A stretch of 64,000 nucleotides of DNA from Croceimicrobium sp963977415. Lineage in GTDB: Bacteria; Bacteroidota; Bacteroidia; Flavobacteriales; Schleiferiaceae. Both the position numbers and the translations under genes were made by a program. The DNA lies in contig CAXBOS010000007.1 in NCBI GenBank assembly GCA_963977415.1, forward strand, positions 1 through 64,000, written 5' to 3'. The notes beneath the pieces are model-generated. The model worked only from the letters and a program-made list of their open reading frames with translations. It ran no database searches and was not told the DNA's origin. Each line of letters starts with the position of its first letter. The stretch's first letter is position 1. Below are positions 32,478-40,514 of this stretch, piece by piece.

Positions 32478-34973
32478 TTAGTACTCTTTCTTGTTGAAGC
32501 CAATCGATTTATTTTCTACTTTCAATAATTTAGGATTTTTCACCAAATCATCACTTAGCGCATATTTTATCACCTCCATCATTTTATCTACGTAGTGAAA
32601 ATTTAAGCCTTCAAGGTAATCGGGACGGATTTCTAAAACGTCTTTTTCGTTTTTACGACATAAGATGATATGCTTAATATCTGCTCTTTTAGCAGCAAGT
32701 ATTTTCTCTTTAATTCCTCCCACAGGTAAAACCTGGCCTCTCAGGGTAATTTCACCTGTCATCGCTAACTCACTTTTAACCTTACGTTGGGTAAACAAAC
32801 TGGCCAAAGAAGTTAAGATGCTAATTCCTGCCGAAGGTCCATCTTTAGGAATGGCGCCTTCCGGAAAGTGAATATGAACGTCGTATTGCTCAAAAAGGCG
32901 ATAATCAACCGAAAAGTCTTCAGCATGCGCCTTTAAGTAGGCCATGGCTATAGTGGCTGACTCGCGCATTACGTCTCCCAAATTACCGGTAATAGAAAGT
33001 CTACCTCGGCCTCTACTTAAGGAAGATTCGATATATAAAATATCACCACCTACTGGAGTCCAAGCTAAACCTGTTACCAAACCAGCAATATCATCATCTT
33101 GGTAACGCTCTTTACTATAACGTTCCGCCCCAAGAATAAGTGGAATATCTTTAACTTTCGGAACTTGAGTATATTCCTGTTCCATAGCAATGCTCTTCGC
33201 GGCATAACGCACCGACTTAGCGATTACCTTATCTAGGCCACGAACGCCAGACTCACGCGTATAATGCTCGGCAATAAACTCTAAGGCTTTTTTCGAAAGT
33301 TTAAAGTCATCCTTTTCTAAACCGTGATCTTTTAATTGCTTAGGCAGAAGGTGTTTCGCGGCAATTTCTACCTTTTCCTCCACTGTGTAACCATTAATTT
33401 CAATTACCTCCATACGGTCGCGTAAGGCAGGGTGAATGGCTCCAATATTATTAGCAGTAGCAATGAAAATCACTTTACTAAGATCGTAGCCCACTTCTAA
33501 GAAATTATCGTAAAAACTAGAGTTTTGTTCTGGGTCTAGTACTTCTAGCATCGCGGAAGCAGGATCACCATGACCACGTCCCGTTGCTAATTTGTCGATC
33601 TCATCCAATACAAATACAGGGTTGGAAGCCTCTGCTTTTTTAATGCTTTGCAGAATTCTTCCAGGCATAGCACCTATGTATGTTTTGCGGTGACCGCGAA
33701 TTTCTGCTTCATCACCTAAACCACCTAAAGACATGCGTACATAGGGTCTCCCAAGCGCTTCTGCCACTGAGCGACCCAAGCTAGTTTTACCCACTCCGGG
33801 AGGTCCGTGTAAACATAATATGGGCGCTTTCATGTCGCCTTTCAGCTTCAGCACCGCCAAATGTTCAATTAAGCGTTCTTTCACTTTATCGAGACCGTAA
33901 TGATCGCGGTTTAAAATTCGTTCGGCCCGTTTCAGGTTGAAGTTATCCTTAGTTCGGTGATCCCAAGGCAAATCCAGCATTAACTCCAAATAATTGCGTT
34001 GAATGCTAAATTCTGGTACTTGGGGATTAATGCGCTGCATCTTGTTTAGCTCCTTTTCAAAAAGTGCTTTTACCTTTTCGGGCCATTTCTTAGTCTTGCC
34101 CTTTTGACGCATTTCATCAATTTCCCCTTCGGTAGAGGATCCACCAAGTTCTTCTTGAATTTGACGTAACTGCTGCTGCAAAAAGTACTCGCGCTGTTGT
34201 TTATCAAAATCCAAACGCACTTTGTCTTGGATTTCGTTTTTCATTTCCAGCATCTGCGACTCCATATTAAGGAGTTTCAGCACTTCATTAGCACGATCTT
34301 GCAGTTTGTCTTGCTCTAGCAGATGTTGTTTTTTATCAACATCGGCATTCATATTATTACTCACAAAGTTGAGTAAGAAGGTATCGCTATCAATGTTTTT
34401 AATGGTAAGGGAAGCCTCATTAGGGATTTCAGGAGATTTCTCGATAATCTCTAAGGCAATATCCTTTACCGAGTCCATTAAGGCTTTAAACTGCTGATCG
34501 CGTTTAGCCGGTTTCTCCTCATCATATTTGGCAACCTTGGCTATAATATGAGGTTCTTCCTTTACAATTTCGGTAATTATAAATCGGCGTAAGCCTTGAA
34601 TAATCACAGCGGTATGACCATTAGGTAATTTAAAAAGGCGTACGACACGAGCGACAGTACCAATGCGATAAATGTCATCTGCTCCTGGTTCTTCTTGTGC
34701 GCCATCGAGCTGACTAACTACCCCTAAAAGGCCTTTGTTTTTGTTAACCTTATTAAGAAGGCTAATCGATTTATCCCTTCCTGCGGTAATTGGAATTACC
34801 ACCCCTGGAAAGAGAACGGTATTGCGTAATGGCAAGATTGGCAACTCCTCTGGCAGTTCCTCATTTTTAAGAGACTCTTCGTCTTCTTTGCTCATCAACG
34901 GGATGTATTCACCCTCATCTCTCATTACGCCAAAATGTAAATTATCTATATCGGTAAAGTCTCTAAAACTCAT
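32478..34973 (-). CDS. lon: ATP-dependent protease Lon
   Basis: Cytosolic AAA+ serine protease of 831 residues. The N-terminal LON substrate-binding domain starts with LPILPLRNTVLFPG near 45-58. Walker A GPPGVGKT is at 390-397 and Walker B VFVLDEIDK near 453-461. The proteolytic site has Ser714 in KDGPSAG and Lys755 in VGGIKEK, the Ser-Lys dyad. The mildly extended N- and C-terminal tails are usual for Bacteroidota. Lon degrades damaged and regulatory proteins. Confidence 0.97.
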   Translation of the reverse strand: MSFRDFTDIDNLHFGVMRDEGEYIPLMSKEDEESLKNEELPEELPILPLRNTVLFPGVVIPITAGRDKSISLLNKVNKNKGLLGVVSQLDGAQEEPGADDIYRIGTVARVVRLFKLPNGHTAVIIQGLRRFIITEIVKEEPHIIAKVAKYDEEKPAKRDQQFKALMDSVKDIALEIIEKSPEIPNEASLTIKNIDSDTFLLNFVSNNMNADVDKKQHLLEQDKLQDRANEVLKLLNMESQMLEMKNEIQDKVRLDFDKQQREYFLQQQLRQIQEELGGSSTEGEIDEMRQKGKTKKWPEKVKALFEKELNKMQRINPQVPEFSIQRNYLELMLDLPWDHRTKDNFNLKRAERILNRDHYGLDKVKERLIEHLAVLKLKGDMKAPILCLHGPPGVGKTSLGRSVAEALGRPYVRMSLGGLGDEAEIRGHRKTYIGAMPGRILQSIKKAEASNPVFVLDEIDKLATGRGHGDPASAMLEVLDPEQNSSFYDNFLEVGYDLSKVIFIATANNIGAIHPALRDRMEVIEINGYTVEEKVEIAAKHLLPKQLKDHGLEKDDFKLSKKALEFIAEHYTRESGVRGLDKVIAKSVRYAAKSIAMEQEYTQVPKVKDIPLILGAERYSKERYQDDDIAGLVTGLAWTPVGGDILYIESSLSRGRGRLSITGNLGDVMRESATIAMAYLKAHAEDFSVDYRLFEQYDVHIHFPEGAIPKDGPSAGISILTSLASLFTQRKVKSELAMTGEITLRGQVLPVGGIKEKILAAKRADIKHIILCRKNEKDVLEIRPDYLEGLNFHYVDKMMEVIKYALSDDLVKNPKLLKVENKSIGFNKKEY

Positions 34974-35055
34974 ATCATTGCTTTGTTAAGCCATCAAAAT
35001 TTTTGAAAGCTTGATAGGATGGCACAAAAGTCAATTGATATGCCAATTACGAATA

Positions 35056-36225
35056 CTAACGATACTGGGTCGTTTTGTCAAAAATAGCCTGCAAAATGTC
35101 ACGCTCTACTTCATCGAGAGTGACGTTGCGGCGCGACATTACTAATTCAGCCGTTTTCATGGCCTTATCAAATTTGTACTCGGTAAAACCACCCGAGCCA
35201 CCCCAAGAGTAAGAAGGAATAAAATTACGTGGGAATCCACCTCCGTAAATATTGGCACTTACACCCACTACTGTACCAGTATTAAACATGGTATTGATGC
35301 CACATTTAGAATGATCGCCCATAATAAGTCCGCAAAATTGTAAACCCGTCTTGCGAAAGCCATTTTTGGGATAGCTCCACAATTTAACTTCCTCGTAATT
35401 ATTTTTAAGATTAGAATTGTTGCTGTCCGCACCAATGTTGCACCATTCGCCTAGCACCGAGTTTCCTAAAAAGCCGTCGTGGCCCTTGTTGGAGAATCCG
35501 AATATCACGGAATTATTTACCTCTCCCCCTACCTTACAATGTGGCCCAATGGTCGTAGCCCCATATATTTTAGTGGCCAGTTTCAGGGTCGAATGCTCGC
35601 CAAGAGCTAAAGCACCGCGAATAACGCTACCTTCCATTACTTCAGAATCGACTCCTAAATAAATGGCTCCCGAAGTAGTATTAAAAACTGCACATTCGGC
35701 TTTAGCCCCTTCTTCTGCAAAAAAGCGATTGCCAATTATGGTATTGGTTTCTGATATTTTAGCACTCTCTCTGCCAGCGGTAATTAGGTCAAAATCCAAT
35801 TCTAATTCCGAGGCATTCAAACTAAATAAACTATGAGGCCCTTTTAAATAAGTTAGTTCATCTTCGTAATCTAAGGCTTGGCTATCTTGTTCTAAATCTT
35901 CGGGAAATGAAGCCGCACGACAAGCAATAATTAAATCGTCTTTTAAAATAGCTTCTCCGAGTTCTAGTGACTTTACTTTTTCCACTAAATCGAGACTGGG
36001 GCAAACACTACCGTTAATATATAAATTATCGCCTTCCTCTTTCAAAGGGAATTTAGTACTTAAATAGTCGGCCGTTATGTAGGATGCTTCTTTGGCTGCA
36101 TTAAGATGCTTTAACCATTTTTCTTCAATGGTCAAAATGCCCAATCGCAGCTTAGCACTGGGTCTAGTGTAGGTTAAAGGTAGAAGATCGTCGCGATTAG
36201 CGTCGTCGAAAAATACAATATTCAT
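35056..36225 (-). CDS. GlmU-like sugar nucleotidyltransferase/acyltransferase
   Basis: A 389-residue protein of the Bacteroidota-type alternative GlmU family. The N-terminal half resembles a nucleotidyltransferase (NIVFFDDANRDDLLPLTYTRPSAKLRLG). The C-terminal half is a left-handed beta-helix of hexapeptide repeats, visible in GEHSTLKLATKIYGATTIGPHCKVGG. It probably supplies UDP-N-acetylglucosamine for the cell wall, replacing classical GlmU. That role is from family knowledge, not shown here. It lies between the rpmE terminator and lon and has only a weak -7-like TAAATTTC. Confidence 0.82.
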   Translation of the reverse strand: MNIVFFDDANRDDLLPLTYTRPSAKLRLGILTIEEKWLKHLNAAKEASYITADYLSTKFPLKEEGDNLYINGSVCPSLDLVEKVKSLELGEAILKDDLIIACRAASFPEDLEQDSQALDYEDELTYLKGPHSLFSLNASELELDFDLITAGRESAKISETNTIIGNRFFAEEGAKAECAVFNTTSGAIYLGVDSEVMEGSVIRGALALGEHSTLKLATKIYGATTIGPHCKVGGEVNNSVIFGFSNKGHDGFLGNSVLGEWCNIGADSNNSNLKNNYEEVKLWSYPKNGFRKTGLQFCGLIMGDHSKCGINTMFNTGTVVGVSANIYGGGFPRNFIPSYSWGGSGGFTEYKFDKAMKTAELVMSRRNVTLDEVERDILQAIFDKTTQYR

Positions 36226-36263
36226 GAGCGAAATTTAGGGATGCAAGATAAATGAAGGAACAT

Positions 36264-36297
36264 AAAAAAACCCCTACTCTTATAAAGAATAGGGGTT
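36264..36297 (-). terminator. Terminator of rpmE
   Basis: A 13-bp stem with one mismatch (AACCCCTACTCTT with AAGAATAGGGGTT, 3-base loop). On the minus strand it is followed by seven T residues. It lies just after the rpmE stop codon. Confidence 0.93.
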
Positions 36298-36318
36298 AAA
36301 TATTTTAAAGCTTTTCGC

Positions 36319-36573
36319 TTAAGCTTGGTTACGACCTTTGTAACGATTGCGGAATTTATCAACACGACCAGCAGTATCAACCAATTTAACTTTACCAGTG
36401 TAAAATGGGTGAGAGGCCGCAGAAATTTCCATTTTTATTAATGGGTATTCAACACCATCGACCTCAATCGTGTCGCGTGTTTCGGCGCAGGAGCGGGTGA
36501 TGAAAAAATCTTCAGTACCCATGTCTTTAAAAACACAGGGACGGTAATTTGAAGGATGAATGTCTTTTTGCAT
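36319..36573 (-). CDS. rpmE2: Type B 50S ribosomal protein L31
   Basis: An 84-residue zinc-independent (C-minus) L31. The start is at MQKDIHPSNYRP (36573); longer in-frame upstream sequence is non-coding leader. HPFYTGKVKLVDTAGRVDKFRNRY is diagnostic. Two cysteines (Cys14 in RPCVF and Cys31 in RSCAE) do not match the paired CxxC zinc ligands of type A L31. It has its own promoter, a leader hairpin and a terminator. Confidence 0.95.
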   Translation of the reverse strand: MQKDIHPSNYRPCVFKDMGTEDFFITRSCAETRDTIEVDGVEYPLIKMEISAASHPFYTGKVKLVDTAGRVDKFRNRYKGRNQA

Positions 36574-36592
36574 ATCTTTTAGGTTTCGTTGG

Positions 36593-36608
36593 CTGGGATT
36601 TTGCCCAG
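36593..36608 (-). promoter_or_regulatory. Leader hairpin in the rpmE 5' region
   Basis: A CTGGG/CCCAG stem with a 6-base loop lies 20-35 nt upstream of the rpmE start and downstream of its -7 box, so it would be in the mRNA. Autoregulatory leaders occur before L31 genes in other phyla. Whether this hairpin works that way is unknown. Confidence 0.35.
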
Positions 36609-36623
36609 TCCAAAAATGGTCTG

Positions 36624-36631
36624 CAAAAATA
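36624..36631 (-). promoter_or_regulatory. Putative -7 box of rpmE
   Basis: TATTTTTG on the minus strand. A near -33 element (CTTG on the minus strand, 36652-36655) lies 20 nt upstream. It predicts a leader of about 45 nt. Confidence 0.5.
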
Positions 36632-36713
36632 CTGCAAATATTAAGTTCACACAAGCCCTCCCTTTAAATTCTATTATCAGGAATAAATGTGCTCATTTTT
36701 AGAGGGAAGACTG

Positions 36714-36721
36714 TACTTTTG
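36714..36721 (+). promoter_or_regulatory. Putative -7 box of the beta-helix lipoprotein gene
   Basis: TACTTTTG, an exact TAnnTTTG match, ends 24 nt before the ATG at 36746. Confidence 0.45.
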
Positions 36722-36745
36722 ACCTTTAAAGATCGTTAAGATTTT

Positions 36746-38236
36746 ATGCTTAAAAAACTATTTATCCTTCTTGTTTTAGCACTAATAGGCTTTAGCTCCT
36801 GCCGAAAAGAAGACAATATCATAAGTTCAAACTTTTCCTTGCGCTACTCAAGCGATACGGTATTTTTAGACACTGTTTTCGCAGGCATTGGCTCTAGCAC
36901 CTATGAACTGAAGGTTTATAACGACAGTAGAGAAAGTATTAACATCCCCAATATTCGCTTAAAAAATCAGGCTTCGCCTTTTCGCTTAAATATTAATGGC
37001 ACCGCCAGCACTAACCTTAGCAATGTTGAAATTCTCCCTGAGGATAGTATTTATATTTTCATAGAAGTTACAGCCGCCATAAATACAGTAAACGAAATGG
37101 TGGTGAGCGATCAAATCGTTTTTGAACTAGCCGAGGGCAGCGATGAAGTGGAGCTCGTTAGTTTGGCCAAGGAGGCTATTTTCCACTTTCCCACAAACTT
37201 CATCGTTATCGGATCAGGTAATAACCGAAGTGTAATCCCCTACTCCATTATTGATTGTAATACCATTTGGGACAATACCATTCCTCATGTTATTTATGGT
37301 TATGCCGTGGTTGATAGTGGTTGCACTTTAGAAATCGCTCCCGGGGCAGATGTACATTTCCATGAAAATAGCGGCCTTTGGGTTTTTGCTGACGGTGAAT
37401 TAAAAATTGCCCCCAATGCCCTACCTGGACAAGGCGATTCGGTAACATTTAGCGGCGACCGATTGGAACCTTTTTACGAAGAAGTTCCAGGGCAATGGGG
37501 TGGATTACTAGGAGGCTTATATATCGGGCAAGGCGCCAAAGCACAAATAAACAATCTAGTTCTAAAGAATGCTGTTAACGGGCTGCGTTGCGATAGCGCC
37601 CTCTTTCCTGATCAATTAAGTATTACCAATTCCTATATTCTAAACTCATCTCGTACGGGTCTTTATGCAGGATACTCTAATATTAAAGCCGAAAATCTCG
37701 TGATTGCGAATCAAGGTCTTTATGGCTTTTATGCATTTGGCGGAAACTATGACTTTAAGCACTGTAGTTTTGTTAATTACTGGAACCTCTCCACTCGCCA
37801 AGAGTCTACTGTAGTTCTTAGTAATTTCCTTGAATTCCAAGATGCCACGGGGCAGATTCAACGCATAACAAGGAGTCTAGAAAGTGCTTATTTCGGTAAT
37901 TGTATTATTGATGGGGTAAATCAGCAAGAGCTGCAATTTGTAAAAGATGATAATGCAATTTTCAACTTTCAGTTTAATCACGCCCAATTGAAGTTGAGTA
38001 ACGATTTAGAAGATCGTGGCTTCTCCATTAGCGATCCTAACTTTATCAATGTTTTGGTAAACAACAATGCCGATTATACAAACCCAGCAATAAATAACTA
38101 CCAATTAGACAGTCTAAGTCAAATGGTGGATCAAGGGAATACAAACGACGGATTTGTTGTACCAACCGATATCCTCGGCTTAAGTAGAAACTTTAATGGA
38201 TTGCCCGATTTAGGCGCTTTTGAAAGACAGTATTAA
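36746..38236 (+). CDS. Lipoprotein with Ig-like and parallel beta-helix regions
   Basis: A 496-residue lipoprotein; GFSSC puts the lipidated cysteine near residue 19. Residues ~25-150 look like an Ig-like fold (DTVFLDTVFAGIGSSTYELKVYN). About 180-430 show short repeating strands typical of a right-handed parallel beta-helix (INNLVLKNAVNGLRCDSA, LSITNSYILNSSRTGLYAG). The C-terminal DILGLSRNFNGLPDLGAFERQY matches the choice-of-anchor Q end motif. Such folds bind or cut polysaccharides, but I see no catalytic site. It is a stand-alone plus-strand gene. Confidence 0.8.
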   Translation: MLKKLFILLVLALIGFSSCRKEDNIISSNFSLRYSSDTVFLDTVFAGIGSSTYELKVYNDSRESINIPNIRLKNQASPFRLNINGTASTNLSNVEILPEDSIYIFIEVTAAINTVNEMVVSDQIVFELAEGSDEVELVSLAKEAIFHFPTNFIVIGSGNNRSVIPYSIIDCNTIWDNTIPHVIYGYAVVDSGCTLEIAPGADVHFHENSGLWVFADGELKIAPNALPGQGDSVTFSGDRLEPFYEEVPGQWGGLLGGLYIGQGAKAQINNLVLKNAVNGLRCDSALFPDQLSITNSYILNSSRTGLYAGYSNIKAENLVIANQGLYGFYAFGGNYDFKHCSFVNYWNLSTRQESTVVLSNFLEFQDATGQIQRITRSLESAYFGNCIIDGVNQQELQFVKDDNAIFNFQFNHAQLKLSNDLEDRGFSISDPNFINVLVNNNADYTNPAINNYQLDSLSQMVDQGNTNDGFVVPTDILGLSRNFNGLPDLGAFERQY

Positions 38237-38407
38237 ACCAATTTTGTGGCTAATTTCTCGAATGAGTCCACTACTCGTTCTTCAAACTGTAAGGCTTTTA
38301 AAATTATTGTACCTCGAAAAAAGGTCTAGCAAAACAGCCAATCTCAAATTAGAATGTTTTGAAAAAGAGCAGGCTCGAATTATCACTAGATATATATAGC
38401 CCAAATG

Positions 38408-38431
38408 AATGATTATGCTTAGATAATCATT
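38408..38431. terminator. AT-rich hairpin between convergent genes
   Basis: A perfect 9-bp stem, AATGATTAT with ATAATCATT around a 6-base loop, lies in the 220-nt convergent gap. It may act as a weak terminator in both directions. No long T run follows. The rest of this gap (38237-38457) shows no gene. Confidence 0.4.
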
Positions 38432-38457
38432 TTAAGATGGAGTATACTTTTAGCTTA

Positions 38458-39135
38458 TTAAAGAATAGCGTAGGAATAGCTAAACATCACACCCCAAAAC
38501 TTATCGTTATCACTAATAATATTGGGAGCTGTTTCTAAGATTCCATCCATTGTATCACCTCCCACAGTGCTGTATCGTAATTCTGCCGAAATAATTCCAT
38601 GATATGAAACACGATATTTAACACCTAAGCCTACAAAAGTATTCATACCGATATAGGCATCCGTCTCAATATCAATGTTTTCAGGCACCAATCCTGCAAT
38701 TTGCAATTCAGGATTCCAGCCTGCTACACCTATACCGCCTTTTAAAAAGATAGTATACTTCTGGTCGAGATGATATTTACCAAAGCGGATTAGATGAATC
38801 TCCGAGAAGAGATTCCCGGTAACTAAACTTGTATTTACGCTAAAACCACGGTTGAAATTATCGTGATTTGCATCTGATGCATTTAGATTCCCAAAAGAGA
38901 TTTCACCACCTAATCCAAACCAATCATTAACATGGTACTTCGCAAAAATTGAAATTTGCGCATCAACTTCAGCAAACACAGCATTAACCCTACTAGAATT
39001 CGCAATTTCGTTGCTCATGTTTAAGGTGCCTATTCCGGCTCCAAATTCATAATATTTTGTTCTTTTAGTTTGCGCATCTAAGTTTAAACCGAAAAGTAAG
39101 GCGACTAAGAATAGGGCAGAGCTGTAGTTTCTCAT
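38458..39135 (-). CDS. Outer-membrane beta-barrel protein
   Basis: A 225-residue protein with a signal peptide ending LDAQ at about residue 22. It has alternating-strand segments typical of an 8- to 10-strand barrel: ISIFAKYHVNDWFGLGGEISFGN, YIGMNTFVGLGVKYRVSYHGIISAELRY and a C-terminal FWGVMFSYSYAIL. Function unknown. Its start shares a base with the yaaA stop, so the two are translationally coupled. Confidence 0.8.
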   Translation of the reverse strand: MRNYSSALFLVALLFGLNLDAQTKRTKYYEFGAGIGTLNMSNEIANSSRVNAVFAEVDAQISIFAKYHVNDWFGLGGEISFGNLNASDANHDNFNRGFSVNTSLVTGNLFSEIHLIRFGKYHLDQKYTIFLKGGIGVAGWNPELQIAGLVPENIDIETDAYIGMNTFVGLGVKYRVSYHGIISAELRYSTVGGDTMDGILETAPNIISDNDKFWGVMFSYSYAIL

Positions 39136-39899
39136 TATTGTTTATCTCTTAAAAAAACAAGGTTTGTGTCATCACTACCTGCTTTATCTAGGTAGTAACC
39201 TGCTAAGTTAAACTCTTTTAGAACATCTGTGCTATTAATTCTATTCTGGATAATAAAATTAGCCATGATTCCCCGAGCTTTCTTGGCGAAGAAGGAAATA
39301 ATCTTATACTTTCCGTTTGAATAATCCTTGAATTCTAGGTTTAAAATTGGGTTAGGAATTTTAGCGCTTTGCAGAGCCTTAAAGTATTCTTTGCTTGCCA
39401 AATTTACTATTGGCTCATCATTAGGGATATGCTCTTTGAAATAATCAGCAATACTTTTTTGCCAAAACTCATAAAGGTTCTTTTTTCGGGCCAGACCAAT
39501 AGCGGTTCCCATTTCCAAACGATATGGCAAAATTGAAGTTTGCGGTTTTAGCAAACCATATAAACCCGAAAGAATATAAAGCTTGTCTTGCGCAAATAAC
39601 ATATCCTCCTCAGACCAATGTTCTGCCTCCAACCCTAGGTATACATCGCCTTTAAATGCCAGTACAGCTTGGCGCCCTGTCATTACTTTTTCGGCAGACC
39701 ACTCTTGGTTACGCAGGTAGTTTTGCTCAGCAAGATTCTTACTAATATTCTGAATACTCATCAGTTTTTTAGCACTGAGAGAACGAAGTTTATGATTCAC
39801 CTTTTCGGCTTCTGACAAAAAAATGGGCGGCTCAGAGGGACCTATTTGGAGATCGCTAGAGAAATCGAGCGTTTTTGCGGGACTGATTACACTTATCAT
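39135..39899 (-). CDS. yaaA: Peroxide stress protein YaaA
   Basis: A 254-residue YaaA (DUF328) protein. In E. coli it limits intracellular free iron during hydrogen peroxide stress and binds DNA. The N-terminal ISPAKTLDF motif is diagnostic. FKGDVYLGLEAEHWSEEDMLFAQDKLYILSGLYGLL, MGTAIGLARKKNLYEFW and the C-terminal FAKKARGIMANFII match the family. The -7 box lies 6 nt upstream, inside the trailing edge of the neighbour's terminator. Confidence 0.95.
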   Translation of the reverse strand: MISVISPAKTLDFSSDLQIGPSEPPIFLSEAEKVNHKLRSLSAKKLMSIQNISKNLAEQNYLRNQEWSAEKVMTGRQAVLAFKGDVYLGLEAEHWSEEDMLFAQDKLYILSGLYGLLKPQTSILPYRLEMGTAIGLARKKNLYEFWQKSIADYFKEHIPNDEPIVNLASKEYFKALQSAKIPNPILNLEFKDYSNGKYKIISFFAKKARGIMANFIIQNRINSTDVLKEFNLAGYYLDKAGSDDTNLVFLRDKQ

Positions 39900-39905
39900 A
39901 GGTCA

Positions 39906-39913
39906 CAAATATA
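39906..39913 (-). promoter_or_regulatory. Putative -7 box of yaaA
   Basis: TATATTTG on the minus strand ends 6 nt before the yaaA ATG. It touches the terminator hairpin of the upstream gene. Confidence 0.5.
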
Positions 39914-39941
39914 AAAAGGCGTGATGTATAAACATCACGCC
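39911..39941 (-). terminator. Terminator upstream of yaaA
   Basis: A perfect 10-bp stem, GGCGTGATGT paired with ACATCACGCC around a 4-base loop. On the minus strand it is followed by TTTTTAT. It ends the transcript of the 39967-40332 gene. Confidence 0.9.
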
Positions 39942-39966
39942 CTTTCTAATAAGATTGAAAGAAAGA

Positions 39967-40332
39967 CTATTTCTCTACGCGTAAATTTTCTTGAGCTAAT
40001 GACCACTCTCTATGATTGGCAATACTATTAGCTTGGTAATTCACCTCGTGTAAAGTTTTACGATCATCTGACCATACAAACCATGCCCCTTCTTTTTTTC
40101 CTTCTACATAAGTAGCTTCAACTCTAATTTCTCCACTTGCGCTGTACTCAGTCCACTGTCCGTGTGACTTACCGTCTTTGAAAAAACCTACTTCTTTTAC
40201 TTGATCTGAATTCTCAAAGTATCGAGTTACTTTTATTTGATCTCCAACTTTCTCATAAACTGAAGTAGACTGTGCTTGAGCGCCAAAGGCCATTAAAAAT
40301 CCTACTACCACTAAATTAATCATCGTTTTCAT
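39967..40332 (-). CDS. Secreted MORN-variant (YwqK-like) repeat protein
   Basis: A 121-residue exported protein with a signal peptide ending GAQAQ at about residue 20. Two to three MORN-variant repeats follow: KEVGFFKDGKSHGQWTEYSASGE, IRVEATYVEGKKEGAWFVW and a weaker third. These repeats are widespread in Bacteroidota and have no assigned role. The gene is monocistronic, with its own -7 box and terminator. Confidence 0.8.
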   Translation of the reverse strand: MKTMINLVVVGFLMAFGAQAQSTSVYEKVGDQIKVTRYFENSDQVKEVGFFKDGKSHGQWTEYSASGEIRVEATYVEGKKEGAWFVWSDDRKTLHEVNYQANSIANHREWSLAQENLRVEK

Positions 40333-40358
40333 GTCTTCAAGCTTTAAATTCTACTCGA

Positions 40359-40366
40359 CAAAGATA
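40359..40366 (-). promoter_or_regulatory. Putative -7 box of the MORN-variant gene
   Basis: TATCTTTG on the minus strand, an exact TAnnTTTG match, ends 26 nt before the ATG at 40332. Confidence 0.45.
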
Positions 40367-40464
40367 TGAAAATATTTACATTCCGTTAACACTGAGGTAA
40401 CATTGAGAGTGTTAAAATAATCAAATCACTATATATCAATGGTTTATATATTAATTTAAAATTA

Positions 40465-40492
40465 AGAAAGGCCGCTAAAGTGCGGCCTTTCT
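40465..40492 (-). terminator. Terminator of pruA
   Basis: A perfect 11-bp stem, AGAAAGGCCGC with GCGGCCTTTCT around a 6-base loop, lies 22 nt after the pruA stop and is followed on the minus strand by a T-rich stretch. Confidence 0.88.
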
Positions 40493-40514
40493 CTAAAATC
40501 ACTAGTATTTACAC

